Positions 1 to 9,658 of a stretch of DNA of 64,000 nt are shown one piece after another. The notes under the pieces are model-generated. The model saw only the letters and a program-made list of their open reading frames with translations. It was not told the DNA's origin and searched no databases. The DNA is from an uncultured Flaviramulus sp. (GTDB lineage Bacteria > Bacteroidota > Bacteroidia > Flavobacteriales > Flavobacteriaceae): contig CANMUP010000005.1 in the NCBI GenBank assembly GCA_947501105.1, forward strand, positions 310,001 through 374,000, read 5' to 3'. Numbering within the stretch: position 1 is the first letter of the stretch; each line of letters begins with the position of its first letter. The position numbers and the translations under genes are program-made.

Positions 1-78
1 GTTTTTGGTATTTTAACCAAAGTTTTAAAAAAATAGTTGGTAACCACCATTTTAACAATCATAATAACAAAATAATCA

Positions 79-639
79 ATGCAAAAATCATTTTTCAGCC
101 TTATAATTTTAACCCTATTTTTAACTAGTTGTGAAAAGGAACAAAATCCATTTCAAATTAGCAAACAACATGTAGGGCTACTTACCGACTCTACCCAAGT
201 TAAAGATTTACAAAATATTTTTAGTAAAGACTCTATTGTAAAATTTATTAGCGGTGATGAATTTACAGGAAACAAAAATGATATTGAAATTTTTGAAAAA
301 GGTGGTAAAAAACTATTATCGTTAACCCCAAGACAATCTTTAGACTCAACTTCGGTAATTGAAAGTGTTCAAATTTTTGATGCACGTTTTAAAACAGACA
401 AAAACATAACAACCCTAAGTACTTTTAAAGACATTGCAAGTAATTATAAAATTTCGCGAATAGATAATTTAATAAGCTCTATAGTGGTTTCTGTAAACGA
501 GATTAATGCTGCTTTTTCTATTGATAAAAAAGAGCTCCCGGCAAACCTCCGATTTGATATGAATTTAAATATTGAAGCAGTGCAAATTCCAGATAATGCT
601 AAAGTGAAATACTTTTTCTTAAATTGGAGTAAACTATAA
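79..639 (+). CDS. Putative lipoprotein of unknown function
   Basis: Family not recognised. The 186-residue product begins with a basic n-region and a hydrophobic stretch ending in a lipobox (L-T-S-C, Cys18), so it is probably exported by Sec and lipidated. The mature part has no further cysteine and no enzymatic motif that I can see. It is rich in Lys, Asp, Ile and Ser. The stop lies 13 bases before the YitT-like gene, so the two are probably cotranscribed. It could be a periplasmic or outer-membrane lipoprotein; the sequence does not decide. The 78 bases upstream are AT-rich and hold no clear promoter box. Confidence 0.7.
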   Translation: MQKSFFSLIILTLFLTSCEKEQNPFQISKQHVGLLTDSTQVKDLQNIFSKDSIVKFISGDEFTGNKNDIEIFEKGGKKLLSLTPRQSLDSTSVIESVQIFDARFKTDKNITTLSTFKDIASNYKISRIDNLISSIVVSVNEINAAFSIDKKELPANLRFDMNLNIEAVQIPDNAKVKYFFLNWSKL

Positions 640-652
640 CACATAAAACCTT

Positions 653-1627
653 ATGAATCCTTTTATATCAAAGCTTTTAGTGACTATTGCTCGTAAAAGA
701 CTTGAAGATAAAAGTGCACAAAAACCTGTAAGTAAAAAAGAAGTTGTTCTTTTAGTTAGACGATTACAGGTTGAGTTATCTCATACACTTAGCGAATATT
801 TTTTTATTATAATAGGTGTTTTTTCAGCAGGTTTTGGATTAAAAGGGTTTTTGTTACCAAATCATTTTATTGATGGTGGAGCAACAGGTATTTCTTTATT
901 ATTAGAAAATATTACCTCATTAAACTTAGGCGTTTTATTAGTATTAGTAAATATTCCTTTTATCATTTTAGCCTCAAAAACTATTAGCTTAAAGTTTGCA
1001 CTAAGAAGCATAGTCGCCATTGCATTTTTAGCCCTCGTAGTTCATTATGTTAACTACCCAACTATTACTGAAGACAAGCTCCTAATAGCTGTTTTTGGTG
1101 GTTTCTTTTTGGGTTTAGGAATAGGCATGTCTATGCGAGGGAGAAGTGTTATTGATGGTACCGAAGTTTTGGCTATTTTTTTAAGTAGAAAACTTTCTTT
1201 AACCATAGGCGATGTGTTATTAATAATAAACATTATTATATTTTCGTTTGGTGCTTACATCCTTTCAATTGAAACCGCCCTGTATGCTATTTTAACGTAT
1301 TTAGCTGCTGCAAGAACGGTAGATTTTGTTGTTGATGGTGTCGAAGAATATGTAGGTGTAACTATTATTTCTGAAAAACATGAAGAACTTAGAGTTATGA
1401 TGACAGAAAAACTACGCCGTGCTTGTACTATTTATGCTGGTAAAGGTGGCTTTGATAAAAACGAGAAAAACTACGATAAGAATATTATCTATACCGTTGT
1501 AACACGTTTAGAGCTTCCTAGATTAAAAACTGAAATTGATAAAATAGATCGAAAAGCATTTATAATTATGGGCGTAGTAAAAGATATTAAAGGCGGCATG
1601 ATTAAGCGTAAACCTCTTAAAGATTAA
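653..1627 (+). CDS. YitT family membrane protein (DUF161 plus DUF2179)
   Basis: Inner-membrane protein of the YitT family, whose transported substrate is not known. After about 45 polar residues come five or six hydrophobic segments between residues 48 and 215. Typical family features include the G-F-G-L-K-G-F-L-L-P region near residue 63 followed by D-G-G-A-T-G, and a later G-T-E-V motif. Residues 230-312 form the cytosolic DUF2179 domain with the A-G-K-G-G-F signature. At 324 residues it is slightly longer than the usual 280-290, because of the N-terminal extension. Its stop codon directly abuts the next start codon (1627/1628), which suggests translational coupling to the hydrolase gene. 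Confidence 0.85.
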   Translation: MNPFISKLLVTIARKRLEDKSAQKPVSKKEVVLLVRRLQVELSHTLSEYFFIIIGVFSAGFGLKGFLLPNHFIDGGATGISLLLENITSLNLGVLLVLVNIPFIILASKTISLKFALRSIVAIAFLALVVHYVNYPTITEDKLLIAVFGGFFLGLGIGMSMRGRSVIDGTEVLAIFLSRKLSLTIGDVLLIINIIIFSFGAYILSIETALYAILTYLAAARTVDFVVDGVEEYVGVTIISEKHEELRVMMTEKLRRACTIYAGKGGFDKNEKNYDKNIIYTVVTRLELPRLKTEIDKIDRKAFIIMGVVKDIKGGMIKRKPLKD

Positions 1628-2455
1628 ATGAATAAATACCTTCCAAGAATTATTGGTTTTTCAATAAACTTTATAAGCCAATTTTCACCAAGTTATGCTG
1701 CAAAATTGGCAATTAAATTATTTTCTTCTCCTCAAAAAGGAAAGCTAGTAGAAAATGAATCGTCTTTTCTTGAAACTGCTAAACAAGAAAAGGTAGATTA
1801 TAAAGATGTAACAATCATGACCTATCATTGGAGTGGTAGTAAAAAAACTATTTTGTTGGCTCATGGTTGGGAAAGTAATACATTTAGATGGAAAGATCTT
1901 ATCAAAATTTTGCAAACCCTAGATTACAACATTATTTCTCTTGATGCTCCAGCTCATGGTAATTCAACTGGCAAAGAATTCAATGCACTTTTTTATTCAG
2001 AGTGTATACATGTGGTTGCAAAAAAACATAAAGTTAATAGTATTATTGGGCATTCGGTTGGCGGCATGGCAACCGTTTTTTCGCAACATAAATACCAATT
2101 GCCTTCAGTTGAAAAACTAATTTTATTAGGTTCTCCTTCAAATTTTACTGGTGTTTTTAGCCGCTATATAAAAATGATGCAATACAACCAAAAAGTTGAA
2201 AATGCCATGAATCAATTTGTATTGAAGCGTTATAATCATTTACCAGAATATTTTTCAGCAGCTAACTTCACGCAAGAAATTTTATCAAAAGGGCTTATTA
2301 TTCACGATAAAAAAGATCGTATTATTCCATATAAAGATGCTTTAGATTTTGAAAACAAATACTCTAATTCTAACCTAATAAGTACAAAAGGTCATGGTCA
2401 TGGATTAAAATCCAACGAAATTTATAACCATATTACGAACTTTATAAACACTTAA
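1628..2455 (+). CDS. Alpha/beta hydrolase
   Basis: Serine hydrolase of the alpha/beta fold, substrate unknown. The nucleophile elbow G-H-S-V-G-G places the catalytic serine at residue 143. H-G-W at 79-81 is the usual oxyanion region, the acid is probably the Asp in K-K-D-R near 230, and the His lies in G-H-G-H near 256. There is no convincing signal peptide, although the first 30 residues are moderately hydrophobic and could associate with the membrane. The gene starts on the base after the YitT-like stop. Possible roles are esterase or lipase-like; the sequence gives no substrate. Confidence 0.8.
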   Translation: MNKYLPRIIGFSINFISQFSPSYAAKLAIKLFSSPQKGKLVENESSFLETAKQEKVDYKDVTIMTYHWSGSKKTILLAHGWESNTFRWKDLIKILQTLDYNIISLDAPAHGNSTGKEFNALFYSECIHVVAKKHKVNSIIGHSVGGMATVFSQHKYQLPSVEKLILLGSPSNFTGVFSRYIKMMQYNQKVENAMNQFVLKRYNHLPEYFSAANFTQEILSKGLIIHDKKDRIIPYKDALDFENKYSNSNLISTKGHGHGLKSNEIYNHITNFINT

Positions 2456-2462
2456 TTTATTG

Positions 2463-2470
2463 TACTTTTG
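2463..2470 (+). promoter_or_regulatory. Bacteroidota -7 promoter box for rluF
   Basis: TACTTTTG matches the flavobacterial -7 consensus TAnnTTTG. It ends only four bases before the rluF start codon, so a transcript from it would begin at or next to the ATG and be almost leaderless. No clear -33 TTTG box is present. Confidence 0.5.
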
Positions 2471-2474
2471 AGCC

Positions 2475-3236
2475 ATGAGCGAATCATTAAAACGTATCAA
2501 CAAATTTTTAAGCGAAGCTGGATATTGCTCGCGTAGAGAGGCAGATAAATTAATTGAAGCAGGTAGAGTTACTATTAACGGTGTTGTACCAGAAATGGGA
2601 ACAAAAATTGCGCCTACTGATATTGTACATGTTGATGGACAAGAAATTAAAAACACTAAAAAAGCCTTTGTCTATTTAGCTTTTAACAAACCTGTTGGTA
2701 TAGTTTGCACTACTGATACATCTGTTGAAAAAGATAATATCATTGATTATATAAATTATCCAAAGCGTATTTTTCCAATTGGTAGACTTGACAAACCTAG
2801 TGAAGGTTTGATATTTTTAACAGACGATGGCGATATTGTAAATAAAATTTTACGTGCTAGTAACAACCATGAAAAGGAGTATATAGTTACGGTTGACAAA
2901 TCTATTTCGCAAACATTCATCAATAGAATGTCTGGTGGTATTTATCTTGAAGATTTAGGAAAGACAACAAAGAAGTGCAAAGTCAAAAAAATAAACTCTC
3001 ATACATTTAGCATTATCTTGACTCAAGGTTTAAATAGACAAATTCGCCGTATGTGCGAGTATTTAACTTATGAAGTCCAAACCTTAAAACGTATTAGAAT
3101 AATGAATATTAAACTTGACATGCCTATAGGTAAATACAGAGAATTTACTAAAGAAGAGTTTAATGAATTGAACCTGTTGATTAGTACATCATCAAAAGAA
3201 TATAAACCAAGCTTGGAAAGAAAAAAAGAACGTTAA
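2475..3236 (+). CDS. rluF: 23S rRNA pseudouridine synthase RluF
   Basis: RluF isomerises uridine 2604 (and sometimes 2605) of 23S rRNA to pseudouridine; this is family knowledge. Residues 6-52 form an S4 RNA-binding domain (R-I-N-K-F-L-S, C-S-R-R-E-A-D). The catalytic core has the G-R-L-D motif with the nucleophilic aspartate at 106, followed by the R-Q-I-R-R-M motif near residue 190. At 253 residues it is somewhat shorter than the E. coli enzyme. The Asp, Arg and S4 motifs are intact. The gene is followed after two bases by a TTG-started regulator gene. RluB-type specificity is the main alternative. Confidence 0.88.
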   Translation: MSESLKRINKFLSEAGYCSRREADKLIEAGRVTINGVVPEMGTKIAPTDIVHVDGQEIKNTKKAFVYLAFNKPVGIVCTTDTSVEKDNIIDYINYPKRIFPIGRLDKPSEGLIFLTDDGDIVNKILRASNNHEKEYIVTVDKSISQTFINRMSGGIYLEDLGKTTKKCKVKKINSHTFSIILTQGLNRQIRRMCEYLTYEVQTLKRIRIMNIKLDMPIGKYREFTKEEFNELNLLISTSSKEYKPSLERKKER

Positions 3237-3238
3237 TC

Positions 3239-4102
3239 TTGTTTAGATTTTTTTCAAAAATATCACCAAAAAAACAACACATCGCTATTATTATACTCGT
3301 GTTTATAATGGCTATTCTTTTTGAAACATTTCAGCAGCTATACTATATAAAACGCTTTAGTTTAGCACAGAATGTTCAATTTACTGAAGTATTAAAATCG
3401 CAATCATATAAATGGTTAGTTTGGGTAGCTTTATCAGCTTTTTTAATACGATTTACTAAAACCAAATCATCTCAAAATACTAATTATTTTAGCTACGGTA
3501 TAATCATTATTGGGCTAGTAATTTTAAGTGTATTTATTATTTCAGTTATTCAAATATTGCTTTCAGATGAGGCTTTTTCTTGGTCTTTACTATTTGGTGA
3601 GTATGTAACTTTCTTTGCTTTTCAAAAAGCCCCTATATATACTTTAGGCTATATTGCCATTGCTGTTATTATGCATTTTTATTTTACCAATGAAGCATTA
3701 CAAATTAAGGTTGAAGAGCTTTCAGAATTAAAAAAAACTAACGCTAATCTTTATAAGGAGCTTAGTAAGCATAATGATGATAATACTACGGTGTTAAATA
3801 TAAAGATTGGAAATAAAAGAAAAATAATACCAGTAACAGATATTTATTGGATTGAAGCAGATGATTACTGTGTTAAAGTACACACAAATAAAAATACTAG
3901 TTATACTATGCGTAGTAGCTTAAAAGCTTTAAATGATAAATTAAGCAGCAATTTCTTAAGAGTTCATAGAAAAGCTATTGTTAATATGGATATGATAAAA
4001 GAATTGAATTTCTCCAATACGCCCAAATTAATACTATACAACAATATTGAAATTCCCGTTTCTAAAAGCAATTTAAAGCTTGTTAAAAATTTTATTGGTT
4101 GA
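3239..4102 (+). CDS. Membrane-anchored LytTR transcriptional regulator
   Basis: One-component regulator: about four hydrophobic segments (residues 15-32, 58-75, 84-108, 128-148), a short coiled-coil linker (155-175) and a C-terminal LytTR DNA-binding domain (about 185-285) with the characteristic I-E-A-D-D-Y-C and F-L-R-V-H-R-K motifs. There is no receiver domain, so it probably senses a membrane or envelope signal directly. The chosen start is TTG, two bases after the rluF stop; an ATG at residue 24 would cut into the first membrane segment. Targets are unknown, though the downstream secreted-protein gene at 4211 is a natural candidate. Confidence 0.78.
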   Translation: MFRFFSKISPKKQHIAIIILVFIMAILFETFQQLYYIKRFSLAQNVQFTEVLKSQSYKWLVWVALSAFLIRFTKTKSSQNTNYFSYGIIIIGLVILSVFIISVIQILLSDEAFSWSLLFGEYVTFFAFQKAPIYTLGYIAIAVIMHFYFTNEALQIKVEELSELKKTNANLYKELSKHNDDNTTVLNIKIGNKRKIIPVTDIYWIEADDYCVKVHTNKNTSYTMRSSLKALNDKLSSNFLRVHRKAIVNMDMIKELNFSNTPKLILYNNIEIPVSKSNLKLVKNFIG

Positions 4103-4210
4103 TTTTATAATTTAATTAACTAAGCTTACTGCAAATTAACACTAGTTCTCTGCATTTTTCTTTTTTGTAAAGTCTTTTTTTATTGATTTGAGAAAACTAA
4201 ACTTATCATT

Positions 4211-4777
4211 ATGAAAAAAGCAAGCTTTACTATCGTACTTATTTTTGTATCAATTATAGCATTTGCACAATATAATTATGATGCTTCTGAAGCTTTTCCT
4301 TATGGGCAAGCAAATCCAAACGCTCCAGAACAAATTAAAGATTTTGATGCTTTAATTGGCGAATGTAATTGTAAATCTACAAGCAGAAAACAAGATGGAA
4401 CTTGGAATGATACCATAGATATGGTATGGAGATGGAAATATATAATGAATGGTAAGGGAGTACAAGATGAAACCTTAAAAACTGATGGTGGACACTCAGG
4501 AAGTATCAGACAATTTATTGCAGATAGTAGCAAGTGGTACGTGCATTATTACTCATCAAAGTCTCCATCATTAACCTTATCAACATGGACAGGGAACAAA
4601 CAAGAAAATGGAAACATTGTATTGTATCGTGAACAGAAAGCACCAAACGGAATGGATGGTTTTTTCAGATTAACCTTTTATGATATTAGTAAATTAGGCT
4701 ACAAATGGATAGGAGAATGGGTAGACACTTCTGAAAAAATTATATACCCAACTTGGAAAATTGAATGCAAAAAATAA
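4211..4777 (+). CDS. Secreted DUF1579-like protein
   Basis: The signal peptide is clear (hydrophobic stretch to F-A-Q at residue 20). The mature protein of about 168 residues contains D-F-D-A-L-I-G-E-C and a W-R-W-K-Y-I-M-N-G-K-G region that resembles the DUF1579 family of small beta-rich periplasmic proteins of unknown function. Two cysteines sit close together (C-N-C near residue 53), with another near the C-terminus. The 108-base gap upstream suggests its own promoter. Function is not known; a lipocalin-like ligand-binding role is only an inference from family shape. Confidence 0.6.
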   Translation: MKKASFTIVLIFVSIIAFAQYNYDASEAFPYGQANPNAPEQIKDFDALIGECNCKSTSRKQDGTWNDTIDMVWRWKYIMNGKGVQDETLKTDGGHSGSIRQFIADSSKWYVHYYSSKSPSLTLSTWTGNKQENGNIVLYREQKAPNGMDGFFRLTFYDISKLGYKWIGEWVDTSEKIIYPTWKIECKK

Positions 4778-4814
4778 ATACTATTTTTATAAACTATTTT
4801 AAGTGTTTATAATT

Positions 4815-5231
4815 ATGGTGTCTCCTTTTCATTTAGCAATTCCTGTTCACAATTTAGAGTTATGTAGAATTTTTTATCGTGATGTTTTAGGTTGCGAAGA
4901 AGGACGAAGTAGTGATCATTGGGTAGATTTTAATTTTTTTAATCATCAATTGGTAATTCATTATAAACCAAAATCTGATAGCGATTCATACACCAATCCA
5001 GTTGACGGAAAGGATGTTCCTGTACCACATTTTGGAGTAGTTTTACCTTGGAATACGTTTCACGCTTTCGCGGAAGAATTAAAAAAGAAAAACATAGCGT
5101 TTATAATTGAACCTTATATTAGGTTTGAGGGTTTAGCTGGAGAGCAAGCCACAATGTTTTTTAAAGATCCATGTGGTAATGCTTTAGAGTTTAAGGCTTT
5201 TAAAGATATAAATCAGTTATTTGTTAAGTAG
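4815..5231 (+). CDS. VOC family protein (glyoxalase/dioxygenase superfamily)
   Basis: Small single-unit protein of about 138 residues with two beta-alpha-beta-beta-beta modules of the vicinal oxygen chelate fold. Visible marks are H-L-A-I-P-V-H near the start, [14 protein letters not shown] in the middle, and [12 protein letters not shown] at the end, where the Glu is the usual last metal ligand. I chose the ATG at 4815 over the in-frame GTG 12 bases upstream because the family normally starts right before the first strand. The substrate cannot be told. It runs toward the opposite-strand regulator at 5245. Confidence 0.78.
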   Translation: MVSPFHLAIPVHNLELCRIFYRDVLGCEEGRSSDHWVDFNFFNHQLVIHYKPKSDSDSYTNPVDGKDVPVPHFGVVLPWNTFHAFAEELKKKNIAFIIEPYIRFEGLAGEQATMFFKDPCGNALEFKAFKDINQLFVK

Positions 5232-5244
5232 TTTTAATTATTTA

Positions 5245-5979
5245 TTAAAGTGGTTTAAAAATAGTTAAAAACTCCTTTTTTCTACTTCTTGCTAAATCAA
5301 CCTCAGTATTATCAATTAATTGAATTTTGCCTCCTCTTCCTTTTATATAACCTTTAACGCATTTTATGTTTATAATGTTAGACTGGTGCACTCTAAAAAA
5401 GTTATGGTCTTTTAAAAGCTCTTCGTATTCCTTTAATGTTTTAGCTACTAAAAATTGTTTCCCATTTAAAAAATAAATATTAGTATAATTACGGTCACCT
5501 TCAAATCTCAATATTTCATTATAATTCACAACTTCAAACCCATTTTTATGAGGTAATACAATTTGCTCGTGTTTATCATTTAATTGATGTGCTTTAAAAA
5601 CATTATACTGATCCTTGTTTACTACAATTTTTGACACCTTAGAGACTGCTCTTTGCAATTCTTCAACATTTATAGGTTTTAATAAATAATCTAAAGCACT
5701 AAACTTAATTGCTTTAAGCGCATAATTATTATATGCTGTTGTAAAAATAACATGAAACGAATGGTTACCTATCGACTCTAATAAATCAAATCCGTTTTCA
5801 TAAGGCATTCTAATATCTAAAAAAACTAAATCTGGGTTAAATTTTTTAATTAAACCTCTGGCTTCATTTGCTGAAGATGCTTTCCCTAAAATTTGAACAT
5901 CTTTACAAAACAAATTCAACATTCCAGATAGCGTTTCTAACGCTCCTTTTTCGTCATCAACTAATATTGTTTTTATCAT
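5245..5979 (-). CDS. LytTR response regulator (partner of the propeller kinase)
   Basis: Receiver domain (residues 1-120) with acidic pocket D8-D9, phosphoacceptor Asp55 in F-L-D-I-R-M-P, and the conserved Lys in L-K-P-I. The LytTR DNA-binding domain is at about 140-240. Its start codon overlaps the stop of the upstream kinase gene by one base (TAATG), so the two are cotranslated and almost surely form a two-component pair. The targets are probably one or more genes with paired LytTR-type sites, but no local target is evident. All key residues are present and the length (244) is normal. Confidence 0.9.
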   Translation of the reverse strand: MIKTILVDDEKGALETLSGMLNLFCKDVQILGKASSANEARGLIKKFNPDLVFLDIRMPYENGFDLLESIGNHSFHVIFTTAYNNYALKAIKFSALDYLLKPINVEELQRAVSKVSKIVVNKDQYNVFKAHQLNDKHEQIVLPHKNGFEVVNYNEILRFEGDRNYTNIYFLNGKQFLVAKTLKEYEELLKDHNFFRVHQSNIINIKCVKGYIKGRGGKIQLIDNTEVDLARSRKKEFLTIFKPL

Positions 5980-8900
5980 TAGAAATCTTTCGGTAATTTA
6001 ATTTCAACCTTAGTTCCGGTTGGGTTTTTTAAATCATTAATAATAATTTTAGAACCTATTTTGTTACGGTTATTCCAAACAGATTTTAACCTTTTTTTGG
6101 TTATAACCAATCCTGAGTTTTTATTTTTTGTGCTTTTTTTATGTTTTCTGCCTACTCCATTATCATGTATGATACATAATATGTGACTCTCATATTCTTT
6201 AAAGTCAATATTAATTATCTTATCGTCCTCTTTCTCACTTAATCCATGAATAATAGCGTTTTCAACGATTGGTTGAATAAACATTGGAGGAACTTTAATA
6301 TTATAAACATCAGTTTCATTGGTGTTAAAGTTTAAAACAATAGGTTCTGAAAATCTAAGATTTTCTAAATCTACATAATTCTGAATAACACTGATTTCTT
6401 CTTCTATAGAAACAAATTTCATTTCGGAATGCTCTAGTGAAGAACGAATCAATTTTCCAAACTTATTAAAATAGTCTAAGGATGTTTTCACATTATTAGA
6501 CACTATAAATTGCTGTATTGAATTTAAAGCATTAAAAATAAAATGTGGATTAATTTGATTTAATAAAGCTTTCAACTCCATTTTGTTTCGCTCTTGTTCT
6601 AAACTGGCGTAGGCATCAATAAGCTCATCCTTTTGTTTATTAATGGTAAGTGTTCTTTCTTCTACGGTTTTCTCTAATATTAATTGCTTTTTTTTCATTC
6701 TAAACCCATACCATTTAAAGCTTCCTATTATTAAAAATACACTCATTACTATATAACTGCTAATTGCCCAATTACTTAACCACCAAGGTGGTGATATTGA
6801 GAATGCATATTGTAGTGGCTCACTCCATTGTCCAGATTTACCAATAGCTTTAACATTAAAAGTATATGATCCAGATGGAATATTTCTATAATTAGCTTTA
6901 TTTTCACTATTTGGAATACTCCACTCCTTATCTAAACCTTCTATTTTATATGAGTATTTAATACTATGAGGAGCACTCCAATCAATGGCTGCAAATTTGA
7001 AGTTTAAATGATTAAAATCATAAGGCAAGCTTAGCTTTTTAGGGTAATTATGAAAATTCTCAACTCCTGTAGCATAGCTTTTCATTTTACTCAAAAAAGG
7101 TGTTGAAGTGTTATAAATAGTATCGCTCAATAAGTTATAGTTAATGTTTTGTTGATTTATTTCTATAGTACTTAATTGAATTACTGGTGATGAACCTACC
7201 AAATTAAAGTTATCAAGATTAAAGTTTATGACACCTCCTAATGTACCCAACCACATATCCTTATTTTTATCAATAAGCTTACTGTTTGCGTAAAATATAG
7301 TAGACTTTAATCCATCATTTTTTTGAAAACTTGTAATATACCCATCAATAGAGGTAGTTTTTACACTTTTATCAATTTTTGCAACCAGTTCTTCTTCTAG
7401 CACCAGACAATTCAATCCTTTGCTTGTCCCCATCCATATGTTCTCTTCTTGATCTTGTAATAAAGACCATACTATATTATTTGATAAACCATCTTTTTCT
7501 GAAAAACTTTTTATGGTTTTTCCATCATACATACCTAAACCTTTATGTGTGCCAAACCATATATTCCCTTTAACATCTTCTAAAATAGTCCAGACTATAT
7601 CACTTGGCAAACCTTCATTTAGCCCATAAAAGGTAAATTCTTCATCTTTATATTTGCTTACTCCACCTCTATTAGTAGCTATCCATATATTTCCTTCTTT
7701 ATCTTCTAATATATCCCAGATTGCATAGCTAGAGAAGCCTTGTTCTAAACTATAATTTACAAATTCCTTACCATCAAATCGACTTAGACCTCCCATTTCG
7801 GTACCTATCCAAATATTTCCTTTTTTATCTTCTAAAACACTCCATACCATATTTACTGTTAAACCTGAATTGGTATTATATTGTGTAAACGTCTCTCCGT
7901 CGAATTTAAATAACCCATGACTAAAAGTACCAAACCAAATATTTCCTTTTTTATCTTCAGTTATGGAGATAATATTTTTTGCAATTAAGCCTTGCTCTTC
8001 ACTGTAGTTACTAAAGCTAGAACCATCATATTTAGACAATCCGCCACCATAAGTTCCAAACCAAATATTTCCTTTTCTATCTTCATAAATTGAATATACT
8101 TGTTCTGTAGGTAAACCGTCCTTTTCTGTATAATGTGAAAAAGAATTAAGGTTAAACTTAAAAAGCCCATTACCTTCTGTTCCTCCCCATAAATTATTTT
8201 TACTATCAATAAGTAAGTTCCTAATTTCATTATGCGGCAAGCCTTCATTTTTAGTAACATTTTTAATTATTTCACCATTATATCTTGACAATCCACCTCC
8301 ATGTGTTCCAAACCAAATGCTATTATTTTCGTCCTCGACAATAGATATTACCTTGTTGTGTGCCAATCCTTCATTAATAGTAAAATTCTCAAATGTTTGT
8401 CCATTATATTTACACGCGCCTCCATAAGTTCCTATCCAAATACTTTTATCAGAAGCCTCATAAACTGATAAGGTTCTATTGTCAGGCAAACCGTCCTCTT
8501 CTGTATAAGAATAGAAAGATTTTCCATTAAAAATACTGAGTCCTGAGTTCTTAGTAGCAAACCATATATTTCCTTCAACATCTTCTATCATAGATACTAT
8601 ATTGCTACCTATTATACCATCATCAGCTGTGTAATGTGTAAATTTTTCTCCATTATATTTTACAGCTCCATTTGAAGTACCAAACCATATGTTATTAGCT
8701 TTATCTTCTATAATACTCCAAATTGTTCTATCTGGAAATCCATTTTCATCAGAGTAATGTGTAAATGTCTTTCCATCATATTTTGTTACGCCTCCTGAAT
8801 AATGACCAAACCAGATGTTTTGGTTACTATCTTCAAATATGGTCCAAACATAATTATTATACAATCCTTCTTTATCTGTAAAATGTATAAATTCAATCCC

Positions 8901-9470
8901 ATCAAATTTACTTACTCCACCTCCATAATATCCAATCCAAATATTATTCCTTGAATCTTCAAAACAATAAACTACATATGATGAATTTAACCCTTGATCT
9001 ACATCCATCCACTGAATATCTAAAATTGCATTATCTCTATATAATGGTTTTTCTGATTTTATTGGTTTTGGAAAAAATACAGAACTTATATTGCCACCCA
9101 ATACAGTATCTTTAGGAGAAGGAATTCCGTTTTCTCCATATGTTACCAATTTAGGGTTAAGTGGTACTGAAATAATTTTAGTTCCATCTAAGGCTTTAAT
9201 GTTTTTTTTTGCTTTAACAATTCTTGGTGGATTTTGAAGTTTTGTTTTTACGACGCCAGACTTGTTTAGTGCTATTTTTTTTCCTTCAATTTTAATTGGA
9301 ATCTCTGTTTGTATTGTGTCTCCAGTTGTTAAAACCATGAAATTATTATTTACTTCATTCTTCTTTTCAACTTTTAATGCATTGTCACCATCTTTTTTAC
9401 AAGAAACAAGAACAAATACTAATAATAAATAAACTCTAGTTGCTCTTTTTAAAATGAATAGTAATTTCAT
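5979..9470 (-). CDS. Two-component sensor kinase with 14 propeller repeats, Y_Y_Y domain and LytS-type kinase core
   Basis: Layout: hydrophobic N-terminus with a lipobox-like L-V-S-C (Cys24); an unassigned region to about 150; about 14 repeats of the two-component regulator propeller type (N-I-W-F-G-T per blade), enough for two seven-bladed propellers; a Y_Y_Y domain ending in P-P-W-W; one membrane helix near 905-925; a coiled coil; then a LytS-type core with phosphoacceptor His976 in N-P-H-F-I-F-N, N-box Asn1071 and D-N-G-V-G. It probably senses a ligand outside the inner membrane. Unlike SusC/D-linked hybrid sensors it has no fused AraC domain and hands the phosphate to the separate LytTR protein. 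Confidence 0.9.
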   Translation of the reverse strand: MKLLFILKRATRVYLLLVFVLVSCKKDGDNALKVEKKNEVNNNFMVLTTGDTIQTEIPIKIEGKKIALNKSGVVKTKLQNPPRIVKAKKNIKALDGTKIISVPLNPKLVTYGENGIPSPKDTVLGGNISSVFFPKPIKSEKPLYRDNAILDIQWMDVDQGLNSSYVVYCFEDSRNNIWIGYYGGGVSKFDGIEFIHFTDKEGLYNNYVWTIFEDSNQNIWFGHYSGGVTKYDGKTFTHYSDENGFPDRTIWSIIEDKANNIWFGTSNGAVKYNGEKFTHYTADDGIIGSNIVSMIEDVEGNIWFATKNSGLSIFNGKSFYSYTEEDGLPDNRTLSVYEASDKSIWIGTYGGACKYNGQTFENFTINEGLAHNKVISIVEDENNSIWFGTHGGGLSRYNGEIIKNVTKNEGLPHNEIRNLLIDSKNNLWGGTEGNGLFKFNLNSFSHYTEKDGLPTEQVYSIYEDRKGNIWFGTYGGGLSKYDGSSFSNYSEEQGLIAKNIISITEDKKGNIWFGTFSHGLFKFDGETFTQYNTNSGLTVNMVWSVLEDKKGNIWIGTEMGGLSRFDGKEFVNYSLEQGFSSYAIWDILEDKEGNIWIATNRGGVSKYKDEEFTFYGLNEGLPSDIVWTILEDVKGNIWFGTHKGLGMYDGKTIKSFSEKDGLSNNIVWSLLQDQEENIWMGTSKGLNCLVLEEELVAKIDKSVKTTSIDGYITSFQKNDGLKSTIFYANSKLIDKNKDMWLGTLGGVINFNLDNFNLVGSSPVIQLSTIEINQQNINYNLLSDTIYNTSTPFLSKMKSYATGVENFHNYPKKLSLPYDFNHLNFKFAAIDWSAPHSIKYSYKIEGLDKEWSIPNSENKANYRNIPSGSYTFNVKAIGKSGQWSEPLQYAFSISPPWWLSNWAISSYIVMSVFLIIGSFKWYGFRMKKKQLILEKTVEERTLTINKQKDELIDAYASLEQERNKMELKALLNQINPHFIFNALNSIQQFIVSNNVKTSLDYFNKFGKLIRSSLEHSEMKFVSIEEEISVIQNYVDLENLRFSEPIVLNFNTNETDVYNIKVPPMFIQPIVENAIIHGLSEKEDDKIINIDFKEYESHILCIIHDNGVGRKHKKSTKNKNSGLVITKKRLKSVWNNRNKIGSKIIINDLKNPTGTKVEIKLPKDF

Positions 9471-9658
9471 TAAGTTATTTTATAAGATTTTAATATGAAT
9501 TTTGCGTAAACACTTCATTATTTAGTGTGTTTTTTACTACACTAAAGCTATATAACGTCCAATTATCCTTGCATTAATCCCGATTGATAAATTTACATAT
9601 AATCTTAAAAGCTACCAATTACTTTAGTAAATAGTAACCACTCCTTAACAAGTAAATT

